DNA of 64,000 nucleotides from assembly GCF_003967535.1 (NCBI RefSeq), contig NZ_BIFR01000001.1:2913001-2977000 (forward strand), given 5' to 3'. How positions within the stretch are numbered: the stretch's first letter is position 1; each line of letters opens with the position of its first letter. Made by a program: the position numbers and the translations under genes. Below, in pieces: positions 1 to 8,690 of this stretch. The notes beneath the pieces are model-generated. The model ran no database searches, was not told the origin of the DNA, and saw only the letters and a list, made by a program, of their open reading frames with translations. Origin of the DNA: Tengunoibacter tsumagoiensis (GTDB lineage: Bacteria > Chloroflexota > Ktedonobacteria > Ktedonobacterales > Ktedonobacteraceae).

Positions 1-744
1 CGTGAAGCTGTTGGATTGCCAATTGGGAAATATGGGATGTATTTTACTGGTTTTATCGATCCGAAAGGCGTTGGAGACGATATTTTATTGGGTTATTGCA
101 ACTCTAGCGAAATCTATAATATCCCAGATTTATTGATACGGTCGCCAGAAGCCTTTTGGATTCCCTCTACTTTCTGTCAATGGGAGCCGACAGTTGATGG
201 CAGGGGCATTGAAGCAAACGGAGATAAATTTTATAGGTATGTCGACTGGCTCCACTTTCTTCTCAATCATTTTCTGATACCCTGGGGGTATGAGCTTTCA
301 GGTACTGTTTCCTATGAAGGAGAGCAGGGGGAGCATGGAAGAATTATCGTTAGCAAGAATGAAGTTCAGGTCATAGTTGATGGAGCCTCATTGGTTCCTC
401 GCTCAAAGGAAGGCCCAGAGTTTGATGAAGTGCCCAAAACTCATTGGATGACACTTGGGTCGGTTTCTGATGCCGCACGGCAAGCTCTTCTTGAAGCAGG
501 GGCAACTGTTGTAGATTTGTATGAAGAGCCGCCCGTTGTGCTAGTGGGTATTCCGTACGATTGGAATTATTACGAAAGATTTGGGCGCGTGGATCTCTCT
601 ATCTGGACAACAGAGGGGATCTGGCTCGATTCAAAGCAGCTTCGTTTAGAATGGAGTCACAATAACTTTCCTGGTCGTCTTTGGGGTGGCTTTCCAAGAC
701 AACGACTTATCCTTCCTGATGAGCCTTATGAATCATTGGAATAA
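1..744 (+). CDS. Hypothetical protein, 5'-truncated by the window edge
   Basis: The reading frame is open from base 1 (codons for R-E-A-V-G-L) to a TAA at 742-744, so the gene very probably starts outside the window. A TTG at 16 could serve as a start but has no ribosome-binding site. The visible 240-odd residues are soluble, rich in W, Y, G and acidic residues, with no signal peptide or membrane segment. The stretch WGYELSGTVSYEGEQGEHG resembles small acidic proteins often seen in bacterial accessory islands. I do not recognise a characterised family, and no function is assigned. A good bidirectional terminator follows directly. Confidence is in coding status, not in role. Confidence 0.6.
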   Translation, partial: REAVGLPIGKYGMYFTGFIDPKGVGDDILLGYCNSSEIYNIPDLLIRSPEAFWIPSTFCQWEPTVDGRGIEANGDKFYRYVDWLHFLLNHFLIPWGYELSGTVSYEGEQGEHGRIIVSKNEVQVIVDGASLVPRSKEGPEFDEVPKTHWMTLGSVSDAARQALLEAGATVVDLYEEPPVVLVGIPYDWNYYERFGRVDLSIWTTEGIWLDSKQLRLEWSHNNFPGRLWGGFPRQRLILPDEPYESLE

Positions 745-754
745 AATTCTCTGT

Positions 755-790
755 AAAAGGTTCAGAGGTTTGTTTGTCTCTGAATCTTTT
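755..790 (+). terminator. Rho-independent, possibly bidirectional terminator
   Basis: A 7-bp perfect stem TTCAGAG / CTCTGAA encloses a 10-base loop. AAAAG on one side and CTTTT on the other extend it past one G-T position. An A-run precedes it and TCTTTTCC follows, so it can work in either direction. It sits 10 bases after the stop of the first gene. Confidence 0.6.
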
Positions 791-899
791 CCTTTCCTTC
801 TGTATCACGCGCTCTGCGGGAACGCTAGCTTGAATGGCTTTCTTTCTCCGCAATATTAAATCGTTTTTTACAATGAATGTGATACCTGATCTATCACAC

Positions 900-1121
900 T
901 CAAGCACATCCTAAAAACAACTCATTCTGGTGAGCATACGCCAGAACGCTGTGAGCGATAATGCTGACAGAACAAAGTCCAGCAACTTCGGGCACTGGCA
1001 CTTCAAAAGCCTTGCGTCCTTGTTCATCAAAACACAAGAGACTTCCTTTTTGTTGGAGAAAGATGTAGCCATCATGGTCAACGATCGGTTGCTGTGCCCC
1101 AATTGATAGAGATCCTGTCAT
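900..1121 (-). CDS. Small protein, probable beta-propeller (PQQ/WD-like) fragment
   Basis: A 73-codon frame begins with ATG at 1121, preceded by AAAGGGATC at good distance. The sequence has the alternating pattern of a propeller blade: PIVDHDGYIFLQQKGSLLCF is typical of PQQ-like repeats (constant-D-G-x-I-x-hydrophobic, then L-x-C-F/A-x-D-x-x-G). A complete propeller needs hundreds of residues, so this is either a remnant or a very small gene. It lies on the same strand as, and just downstream of, the RelE-like/UvrD gene, with 112 bases between them. The alternative is a chance frame, but composition and ribosome-binding site argue mildly for coding. Confidence 0.4.
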   Translation of the reverse strand: MTGSLSIGAQQPIVDHDGYIFLQQKGSLLCFDEQGRKAFEVPVPEVAGLCSVSIIAHSVLAYAHQNELFLGCA

Positions 1122-1232
1122 AGTAAGATCCCTTTTCCTGTGAAAAATATCGTTGTGTTAATAAAGGTTTTGGCAATTTTTTCAATTCTATACCTCCTTA
1201 ACATTAGTCGTAAATTGTTGCAATGTGAGTTT

Positions 1233-3299
1233 TTACCTGTTCCAGTATTCTTCAACGAATCCGGCCATGAGTGGAGAGGCGCTTTTGTCTGGAATGGCAA
1301 CTAATAAAGCACGCATAGCACGGGTCATGCCGACGAAGAGAAGACGACGCTCGGTTGCCATAGCCTCCGTAAGCTCTTCACGCGTTGCATACTCTGGCTT
1401 TTGAACGTATTTCGCACTTTTGTGCAGGCCGGCCAGCGCGACGATAGGAAACTCCAGGCCCTTGGCCGAGTTGAGTGTCAAAATTTTAATACCAGGCTGT
1501 GTCAGGCTGAGATACTGCCCCGACATAAAGGTCGCCTCCAGGGCGTAGGATTTGAGGGCGCTGGCAATGGCACGACCAATTTTTTCGCTGGGACAAAGGA
1601 TGGCACAGGCATCTATTGGTAGCTTGTAACTTCTGGCGGCACCTGTCAGGAAGCTGGCCAGGAGCTGGGCTTCGTCTTTGTCGTTGAAGACTTTTCGGAT
1701 CGTTGGAAGTGGACCATGGTAGGTGTAGTGTCGTTCAATTGGTTCGTTGTCCAGCACTTCCTGCGCCAGATACGATTGAGCTGCCTCACCGATCTCTTGC
1801 GTGGAGCGATAGTTGGTGTGAAGAATGGCGGTACGACCCCTGAATTGTAACTCATGATGAATTTGAGACCAGTTGAAGTGGCTCCCATAAATAGATTGAT
1901 TAGCGTCTGCGGTGATAAAAAGTTTGTTGGGATTACGACAAAGTTGAACCAGTAGCCGCAGGGCGCTTGGGTCAAGGTCCTGGGCCTCATCGATAATAAC
2001 TGCATCATAGGAGAGTGTGCTCTGTCCATCAGCAACGATACGTTCGACACGTGCACGTAGGCCCTCCCAGAGCTCTTTTCCTTCCTTCTCTAATAACTTT
2101 TGCAGGATCTCATGCAGCTGCCAGATGAGCTGACGTTGCCCGGCACTTAAGGGAAGCTTGCGCCCTGGACGTGGTGTGGCCTGATAATCCGCAAGGGTGT
2201 TGATCTGTCCGGCGATGATGACCCGACGTATCTCCTGCTGAAGATAGTCAACTCCGATCCGTTCTAACTGTTGTACGTTTTTGGGATCAACGCTTTTATC
2301 ACGAGAGAGCTCCTGCAGAGCCTGCAAGAGAAGCTCGTCAAAGTTAGACTGGGTAGCCAGCGTTTTTCTCTGTCCTGCCCCTTCGGCGATCTGGGTGATG
2401 ATTTTATCAACCGTCTGAACCTGTACGTATTGGATGTCTGCACCGAGCAACTGCTCCAGAAGCTGTTCAGAGGATTTGACCAGAGCATTGGTATAGGTGG
2501 TGAAGAGGATCTTCGTCTGGCCTTTGCCCTGTTTGCGTAAGGCTTCAATGATGGCTCGTACACGATAGAGGGCGATAGTGCTTTTTCCGGTTCCTGGCCC
2601 TCCTTTGAGCAGGGTGGGACCACTGGCCTGCAATCCCCAGTTGGCGTATTTTTCCTGTTCGGGCGAGAGTTTGAGCAGAAAGCCAAGCAGCTCACCTTTT
2701 TTGAAACGGAGCAGGTCGTTGACTTCAGGCAGGAGATAATCTTTTTCTTCGAAGATCCTGACCAGCGGTTTCTCGAACATATGGGTGTCTATTTTCAGTT
2801 TGTATTCGTCGGGTACTCCTGGACAGTCAAGGAGCTGTTCCTGTGATGTTGTCTGTAAAAGGCGAGGATGATACTCAGCCGGGATTAACAGGTTGATCAG
2901 CAGGTCTTTGGTAAGGGGTTCTGGGTAGGGCTTCTCTTCAGTGATGGTTTGTGCTGCCGTGTCTGTGTCTGATACGGTGGTAGGGGCAAGTGGCAGGTCG
3001 AGTCCGCCCAGATATTCAGCCTGGAAATCCTCATCATAGGTATCTTCTCGACGTCTACGCAGAGCGAGCAGGCTAATATAAGGCTGTTCAAAAGTATAGA
3101 TAATACGATAATTTCCACTCTCTAAGCGATGTAAGCGGCGGTCAATTTTTGTGAGCTGTTTTTTGAGGTTGCCATCTGGATGCGGATCTTTTGTCAGGTA
3201 AGCGATCTTTTCGAGGATCTGATGTGCTTCCTTTGGTGGGAGGGCCAGCCATTCAGTCTGGAAGGTTGGTTTGGTGGTAGTGAGCCAGCTAGTCGTCAT
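1233..3299 (-). CDS. RelE/ParE-like domain fused to UvrD/Rep-type superfamily 1 helicase
   Basis: This 688-residue protein starts at ATG 3299, preceded by AAAAAGGAGC. Residues about 1-85 look like a RelE/ParE toxin fold (LPPKEAHQILEKIAYL, then KQLTKIDRRLHRLESGNYRIIYTF). The rest is an SF1 helicase. Walker A is GGPGTGKST, Walker B is IIDEAQDLD, motif III reads TADANQSIYG, motif IV has HTNYRST, and motifs V/VI are LNSAKGLEFPIV and RRLLFVGMTRA. It is divergent from the type I restriction operon with a shared 270-base promoter region, which suggests it belongs to the same defence block. The role of the toxin-like domain is unknown. It may bind ribosomes or RNA, or be a degenerate recognition module. 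The helicase assignment is secure. The RelE-like call is from pattern only. Confidence 0.88.
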   Translation of the reverse strand: MTTSWLTTTKPTFQTEWLALPPKEAHQILEKIAYLTKDPHPDGNLKKQLTKIDRRLHRLESGNYRIIYTFEQPYISLLALRRRREDTYDEDFQAEYLGGLDLPLAPTTVSDTDTAAQTITEEKPYPEPLTKDLLINLLIPAEYHPRLLQTTSQEQLLDCPGVPDEYKLKIDTHMFEKPLVRIFEEKDYLLPEVNDLLRFKKGELLGFLLKLSPEQEKYANWGLQASGPTLLKGGPGTGKSTIALYRVRAIIEALRKQGKGQTKILFTTYTNALVKSSEQLLEQLLGADIQYVQVQTVDKIITQIAEGAGQRKTLATQSNFDELLLQALQELSRDKSVDPKNVQQLERIGVDYLQQEIRRVIIAGQINTLADYQATPRPGRKLPLSAGQRQLIWQLHEILQKLLEKEGKELWEGLRARVERIVADGQSTLSYDAVIIDEAQDLDPSALRLLVQLCRNPNKLFITADANQSIYGSHFNWSQIHHELQFRGRTAILHTNYRSTQEIGEAAQSYLAQEVLDNEPIERHYTYHGPLPTIRKVFNDKDEAQLLASFLTGAARSYKLPIDACAILCPSEKIGRAIASALKSYALEATFMSGQYLSLTQPGIKILTLNSAKGLEFPIVALAGLHKSAKYVQKPEYATREELTEAMATERRLLFVGMTRAMRALLVAIPDKSASPLMAGFVEEYWNR

Positions 3300-3382
3300 A
3301 CAAGCCTTGCTCCTTTTTGTACAAAAATTCTAAAAAGGCGTTTTACAGCTTTCGCTGAAAATTGAGTATCTATTTTAGTTGA

Positions 3383-3411
3383 TTGCTATCCTCTTTTTCT
3401 TATGTTAGAAT
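3383..3411 (+). promoter_or_regulatory. Candidate sigma-70-type promoter for the hsd operon
   Basis: TTGCTA (3383-3388) and TAGAAT (3406-3411) are separated by exactly 17 bases in an AT-rich divergent intergenic region. It lies about 155 bases before the preferred hsdR start. This is a sequence match only, with no conservation to support it. Confidence 0.35.
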
Positions 3412-3567
3412 AATACTCTATTTACTGAATGATTAGCAACTTAGACAATCAAAATACTGGCATTACTGTTCTCCTTTACTATAAATGAACTTGCGATCTC
3501 TCTAAAAAAAGTGCTGTGATGTATAATGAAACATCTTCTGGCTGCTCTGGAAAGGAGCTTTTTCTCT

Positions 3568-6500
3568 ATGTTAAACTCTCCTATCCCCCCTGATATTGAT
3601 GTAACAACACATCTGCAAAATGTGATTGCCGGTTGGAAGGGTGATCGGCTTGGCTATCAGCTTGATCGGCTCTATCAAGATTGCCTGGATGTGGTAGGTA
3701 AGGATAAACAGTTGCTGCCACTGAGAATAATGGCAGTCAAGGCGATGGATAGCACTCAGTTGAGGCAGGTTCTCAGAAGTAGATCGTATCAGATTCAGTA
3801 TGGAGTAGATCCGATTGGACGCTTCGATGCGATTCTCATCCCCTATCGTGTCTCTGGGATATATGGATTTCTTTTTGCGTATGAGGAAGAATTGTCTGTT
3901 CGCGATCAGGTAGCGCTGTTTGCTCATGCTGTTGGGCATCTTTTGCATAATCACTCGCAGCGACTGGTCGATAATGCACCCTCGCTTGATCCCGAAGCTG
4001 ATGAGGCACATACCGATCGGCTGGCTGAGTTGCGTTATCTAGATAGCGAGCAGAACAGAAATTATGTGGATCGGGTGATCTTAAATGAGTTTCCTTTGCT
4101 TACCAGTTTAATTGAGGTTGCTGACGAGTCTCCCATCATACAAAATCGTGCCATTAGACAACTTGAGCCACTGTTGCGAGCGAGCGGCTGGGCTGAAGAT
4201 TACATTAAGACTCCTTATATCTATACAGCTGGACGCATCATTCCTCATTCACAACAACGGGGAAAGAGCCTGAAGATCGATGCATTATTGAGGGGGGAGC
4301 GGCTCTCGCTCCCGCTGGCTGCCGTGCATTTTCAGCGCGATAATGAAAGTATACTGGAAGCAGAGAGACGCCTTCGGCAGGCCGCCAGGCAGCTCTGTGT
4401 ACCCTTCGCGTATCTGGTGCTTCAGAGCCAGTCTCAGACTGTAGAGATCACTGAGATGGATTGGACCTCGGGTGATCTTGTGCTTTCTCAACTTTCGTAT
4501 TTTCCAGAGCGCGAAGCGTTGGTGAGACGCTGGCTTGCCAGCCAGAAAATAACTGATGTCGCTGCACGTGATGCCTTAGCCTACCCCTATTATGCTGATC
4601 CCCCACTGCGCTATTATCAGGAGACGGCTGTGACGCGTGCGGTGGTTGCAACCCTACAGGCCCAACGGGGACTGCGCGAGCGAAAGATCCTGCTAACTCT
4701 GGCTACCGGGACTGGTAAAACCCGCGTAGCTTTCCAGATCCTTTGGAAATTAAAGAAGAGTTTTCAGGTAAAAAATGTGCTGTTCCTGGCTGATCGTGGT
4801 TATCTGCTGGATCAGGCGCAGACGCAAACCTTCTGGCCTTTTGGGGATGCCATCAAGCGCGGCCTGGGAGAGCGCGATACGGCGCATGATGTGCTGTTTG
4901 GTACCTATCAGTGGATCGCTAATCCGCAGGATGAGGAGAAGCGCTATCAGACCTATCCGCCCGATTATTTTGATGTGATTGTGGTTGATGAGTGTCATCG
5001 CGGGAGTGCGGCAGAGAACTCTAGCTGGCGTAAGGTGCTGGAGCATTTCTCGGGGGCGGTGCAGATCGGTCTGACGGCGACACCGCTCTCGACAAAGGAT
5101 GTGCAGACCAGTCACTATTTTGGCCCCTCTCTCTACACGTATTCGTTGAGCCAGGGGATCAATGATGGCTATCTGGCTCCCTATAATGTGCGCTTGATCC
5201 AGATTGGCAAAGAGGAGCCCTCGACCCAGAAGCGTCTTCCTCAAGAGACGCAAGAGACTGTGGATGAGGAGATTGTGATGAAGACCGGAAAGGTGATGCG
5301 GCAGTATACACAGGTGATTGCTGAACATCTGGCCGCTTATCTGCAGCGTCAGGAGCATCCACGCGACCATAAGACGATTGTGTTTTGTGTGAATAATGAG
5401 CATGCCGATGAGATGCGCCAGAGACTGATCGAGGCCTGTGCTGGCTGGAGCCGGGCCGGGGATATTGTGCGCATTGTGAATGATGATGGAGCAGAGGGGA
5501 AGCGTGACCTGGATGCGTTCTGCTCGATTGAAAAGCGGCAACCAGTGATTGTGACGACGTCGCAACTGCTCTCAACGGGCATCGATGTGCCTACCTGTCG
5601 CACGATTGTTTTTGCGCGTGGCGTGGGCTCGATGGTTGAGTTTAAGCAGATCATTGGCCGTGGCACCCGGCTGGTGGAGGAGACAAAACGCTGGTTTACG
5701 ATCCTGGATTACGCTGGTGCGATCAAACATTTCTTTGACCCAGACTTCGATGGCGAGCCAACCTCGATTCAGACTGAGGAGATTGATGTGGATGCAGCTC
5801 CAGCAGCATCAGTTGACGAGGAACCTTCTGAGCAGCCTGGAGAGGAAAGTACACCTGCCGCTGGTGCTACTGAAGTGCAGCAAGAGCCTACTCCGCACAC
5901 TGAGCCACTACCAGATGAGCAGACCGCTGCAGCGCTTTTCGGCGGCCAGATTCCACAGGCGACCTCGCCAGGAGCGGTGAGCGATGGGAAAGAAGATTAT
6001 GTGGCGGATACTCAAGGTGGGAGTGAGAAACCATTGCTCATGTCAGGAACTGATAAGCCAGAAGCACCTGTCGAAGGTGCTCAGGCATCTGCTACCACAA
6101 CAGCCACTTTTCAGAATTCCGGTACTGAGTCTGAACAAGAAGAGCCTGTGACGGTATGTCAGGCAAGCTGTTCGACGACAGCCTCTACAGCCTCTACAGA
6201 ACCAGCCAGACCGGTCGCTATCGCCCAACCTGTAGCACAGGCAGATGGGGAAAGTGTTAGAAAGGCCAGGCAGCAGACGGCACAGGAGCCAGAGCCCGTG
6301 AGCCATGTTATTCAGGGAGCCAATGGTCATCGCTTTAAAGTTGTTGGTGAAAAATGGTATGAGCTGGATGCCAGCGGCAGACAACTGCGTGAGGGCACCA
6401 AACGCGAGTTTGTTGCGCAGTCTCTGCGCGATCTGGTGAAGAGTCCCCAGGAGCTCTACTCCTATTGGGTGAATGGAGAAGAACGTAAGCTCCTTATCGA

Positions 6501-6909
6501 CCAGCTGAAGGAGGATGTTGTGGGGCTGGATACGCTGGCCGCTGAGATGAATTTGCCAGAGGTTGACTATTATGATCTGTTGCGCCATGTATTGTTTGAT
6601 CTGCCTCTGTTGACGCGCCCGGAGCGGGTGGAGCAGCTACGCAGTCGGCATCCCGCGTTTATTGAGCGCTTTGCCGCCAGCCCGCTCGCCCTCTTTGTGC
6701 TTGAAGGCTTACTGGAAATATATAGCACTCGACCGGATGTTAACTTTGACTCTGGCTGGCTTGAATTTGTACAGATTACACCGAAGCGGACAAAGCAAGA
6801 GCTGATGCAGGAGATCAAGCGTGCTAATGGTGGGAAGGCCTATCTTCAGACAATGGAAGAGCTGCAAAAGCTGCTGTATGAGGATGATCAGGTAAGCATT
6901 GATCAGTAG
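3568..6909 (+). CDS. hsdR: Type I restriction subunit R (EcoEI-like) with ImmA/IrrE-like N-terminus and degenerate nuclease
   Basis: ATG 3568 is preferred because AAAGGAG lies 10 bases upstream. An in-frame ATG at 3526 has no such site. From 3568 the protein is 1113 aa. Residues about 50-190 resemble an ImmA/IrrE metallopeptidase, but the HExxH is HAVGH (bases 3925-3939), lacking the catalytic Glu. Residues about 215-290 align by eye with the EcoEI-type HSDR_N nuclease (GRIIPHSQQRGKSLKIDALL). The Asp is kept, but the usual E-A-K reads H-F-Q (4327-4335). The SF2 motor follows: LATGTGKT, VVDECH, GLTATP, QIIGRGTR. A long acidic/Gln/Thr linker (about 5770-6300) leads to an EcoEI_R_C-type tail. 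DNA translocation is likely. Cleavage by this subunit is doubtful. Confidence 0.9.
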   Translation: MLNSPIPPDIDVTTHLQNVIAGWKGDRLGYQLDRLYQDCLDVVGKDKQLLPLRIMAVKAMDSTQLRQVLRSRSYQIQYGVDPIGRFDAILIPYRVSGIYGFLFAYEEELSVRDQVALFAHAVGHLLHNHSQRLVDNAPSLDPEADEAHTDRLAELRYLDSEQNRNYVDRVILNEFPLLTSLIEVADESPIIQNRAIRQLEPLLRASGWAEDYIKTPYIYTAGRIIPHSQQRGKSLKIDALLRGERLSLPLAAVHFQRDNESILEAERRLRQAARQLCVPFAYLVLQSQSQTVEITEMDWTSGDLVLSQLSYFPEREALVRRWLASQKITDVAARDALAYPYYADPPLRYYQETAVTRAVVATLQAQRGLRERKILLTLATGTGKTRVAFQILWKLKKSFQVKNVLFLADRGYLLDQAQTQTFWPFGDAIKRGLGERDTAHDVLFGTYQWIANPQDEEKRYQTYPPDYFDVIVVDECHRGSAAENSSWRKVLEHFSGAVQIGLTATPLSTKDVQTSHYFGPSLYTYSLSQGINDGYLAPYNVRLIQIGKEEPSTQKRLPQETQETVDEEIVMKTGKVMRQYTQVIAEHLAAYLQRQEHPRDHKTIVFCVNNEHADEMRQRLIEACAGWSRAGDIVRIVNDDGAEGKRDLDAFCSIEKRQPVIVTTSQLLSTGIDVPTCRTIVFARGVGSMVEFKQIIGRGTRLVEETKRWFTILDYAGAIKHFFDPDFDGEPTSIQTEEIDVDAAPAASVDEEPSEQPGEESTPAAGATEVQQEPTPHTEPLPDEQTAAALFGGQIPQATSPGAVSDGKEDYVADTQGGSEKPLLMSGTDKPEAPVEGAQASATTTATFQNSGTESEQEEPVTVCQASCSTTASTASTEPARPVAIAQPVAQADGESVRKARQQTAQEPEPVSHVIQGANGHRFKVVGEKWYELDASGRQLREGTKREFVAQSLRDLVKSPQELYSYWVNGEERKLLIDQLKEDVVGLDTLAAEMNLPEVDYYDLLRHVLFDLPLLTRPERVEQLRSRHPAFIERFAASPLALFVLEGLLEIYSTRPDVNFDSGWLEFVQITPKRTKQELMQEIKRANGGKAYLQTMEELQKLLYEDDQVSIDQ

Positions 6910-7074
6910 CAGTGAGGCAGGGATGACCAGCCCTACCCAAAAGTTCTTCTGGTCAGGCGAAATGCTTGAAAATCAGTTCTATCTTTATTATGATGGGGAG
7001 AAGTAGAACTTATCGACCCGGGAGCCACGCGTCGTGCGGTACTTTGTAGTGAGTCAGGAAGGAAATGTTTTTTT

Positions 7075-8688
7075 ATGGTTGTCTCTCAACAGCAGTCGTT
7101 ATTTGGTGAAGAGTTTACCACGCCCCCGAAGCAGAACGAGCCCCCATCGTCCTCTGCCATCACGCCAGCGCAGAAGCGTACAAAGAAAGTGAAGCAGCCA
7201 TTGAGTAATCGACAACAGCTCTCGGCAACCATTAAAAGTGTGCGCGATCTGCTGCGTAAGGATGCTGGTCTCTCGGGTGATACTGATCGCCTTCCCCAAC
7301 TGGTCTGGCTCCTCTTCCTAAAAAACCTGGATGATTATGAGCTGATGCGCGAAGAAGAGCTGGGGGAGCGCTATACGCCGATCGTAGCTGAAAAATACCG
7401 CTGGCGCGATTGGGTAGTGGGCGAGAGCCTGACGCACCAGCGCAAAGGTGATGCACTGCTCAGCTTTGTGAATGATGATCTTTTTCCGTATCTGGGAAAA
7501 TTGACCAGTGAGAACCCCCGCGATCTGCGTGCGATCATTGGCACTATTTTTAGAGGCACCTACAATCGCATCCGTTCTGGCTATATTCTGCGCGAGGTGG
7601 CGGATAAGATCAACACCATCAACTTCAATTCCTCCGATGATATTCATGCCATCTCACTGTTCTATGAGACGATGCTGAAAGAGATGCGCGACTCTGCCGG
7701 GGATGCTGGCGAGTTCTATACCCCACGACCGGTGGTGCGTTTTATCATCGATCGCCTGAACCCCCTGCTGGGCGAGACCCTGCTGGACCCGGCCTGTGGC
7801 ACCGCTGGCTTTCTGGTTGAGGCCTATACCCGTCTGGATGAGCAAGTAAAAACACCTGAGCAGCGCCAGCTGGCTCAGCAGAGTCTTCATGGCTTTGAGA
7901 AGAAATCGATGTCATATCTGCTGGCGATCATGAACCTGCTGCTGCATGGCATCGAGGCTCCCAACGTCCAGGAACGCAATACGCTGGCCCAGGCCAATAT
8001 GCGCACCATCCAGGATAAGGATCGCGTTGACATCATCGCCACCAATCCGCCCTTCGGTGGCGAAGAGGAGCGCGGCGTTCTCAACAACTTTCCCGACGGG
8101 ATGCGTACCGCCGAGACGGCCCTGCTATTCTTCCAGTATATCCTGGCCCATCTGAAACGTCCGCATGGCCGCTGCGGCGTCGTCCTGCCCAATGGCTTCC
8201 TGTTTGGCAACGGTATCGCCAGTATCATCAAGAAAAACCTGCTGACCAACTTTAATCTGCATACGATTGTGCGCCTCCCCGTTGGCACCTTTGCCCCTTA
8301 CACGAGCATCCCCACCAATATCCTGTTCTTTGAGGCCTGTGCAGCGAAAGACGAGCTGGTCGAAGAGCCCTGCACCAGAGAGGTCTGGTACTACGAGATC
8401 CCCCTGCCAGCCGATCGCAAAAGCTATAGCAAGACCAAGCCAATGCCCTACGAAGATTTCCAGGGCTGCCTTGACTGGTGGGAGAACCGCGTCGAGAACG
8501 AGCACGCCTGGCGCGTCCCCGTCGAAGAACTGCTGGCCAGCGACTGTAACCTGGACCGCAAGAACCCCAACGGCCAGAAAGACTTTGAACACCTGCCACC
8601 TGAGCAGTTAGTGAAGAGCATCCTGGAAAAAGAGAAGAAGATTATCGGTATCCTGGAAGAGATTAAGGGAATGTTGGGAGGAGCGTAA
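7075..8688 (+). CDS. hsdM: Type I restriction-modification adenine methyltransferase subunit M
   Basis: The 537-aa protein has an N-terminal HsdM_N helical region (ISVRDLLRKDAG-like, about residues 45-180) and an N6_Mtase catalytic domain. Motif I is DPACGTAGF (D238) and motif IV is NPPFGG (N324-P-P-F), the signature of N6-adenine methylation. It methylates the target adenine in the sequence chosen by HsdS, and forms M2S. About 20 residues of low-complexity P/K/Q sequence precede the fold. The gene starts 165 bases after hsdR ends and stops 2 bases before the hsdS start, so M and S are tightly coupled. All catalytic motifs look intact, in contrast with the R subunit. Confidence 0.95.
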   Translation: MVVSQQQSLFGEEFTTPPKQNEPPSSSAITPAQKRTKKVKQPLSNRQQLSATIKSVRDLLRKDAGLSGDTDRLPQLVWLLFLKNLDDYELMREEELGERYTPIVAEKYRWRDWVVGESLTHQRKGDALLSFVNDDLFPYLGKLTSENPRDLRAIIGTIFRGTYNRIRSGYILREVADKINTINFNSSDDIHAISLFYETMLKEMRDSAGDAGEFYTPRPVVRFIIDRLNPLLGETLLDPACGTAGFLVEAYTRLDEQVKTPEQRQLAQQSLHGFEKKSMSYLLAIMNLLLHGIEAPNVQERNTLAQANMRTIQDKDRVDIIATNPPFGGEEERGVLNNFPDGMRTAETALLFFQYILAHLKRPHGRCGVVLPNGFLFGNGIASIIKKNLLTNFNLHTIVRLPVGTFAPYTSIPTNILFFEACAAKDELVEEPCTREVWYYEIPLPADRKSYSKTKPMPYEDFQGCLDWWENRVENEHAWRVPVEELLASDCNLDRKNPNGQKDFEHLPPEQLVKSILEKEKKIIGILEEIKGMLGGA

Positions 8689-8690
8689 CC

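Noticed and set aside
4750..5565. Long minus-strand open frame opposite hsdR
   Set aside because: It is the mirror of a well-supported helicase gene. Its product is His/Leu/Ile-rich with no family resemblance and no ribosome-binding site.
6043..6588. Minus-strand open frame opposite the acidic linker of hsdR
   Set aside because: It arises from the complement of biased linker codons and has no start signal.
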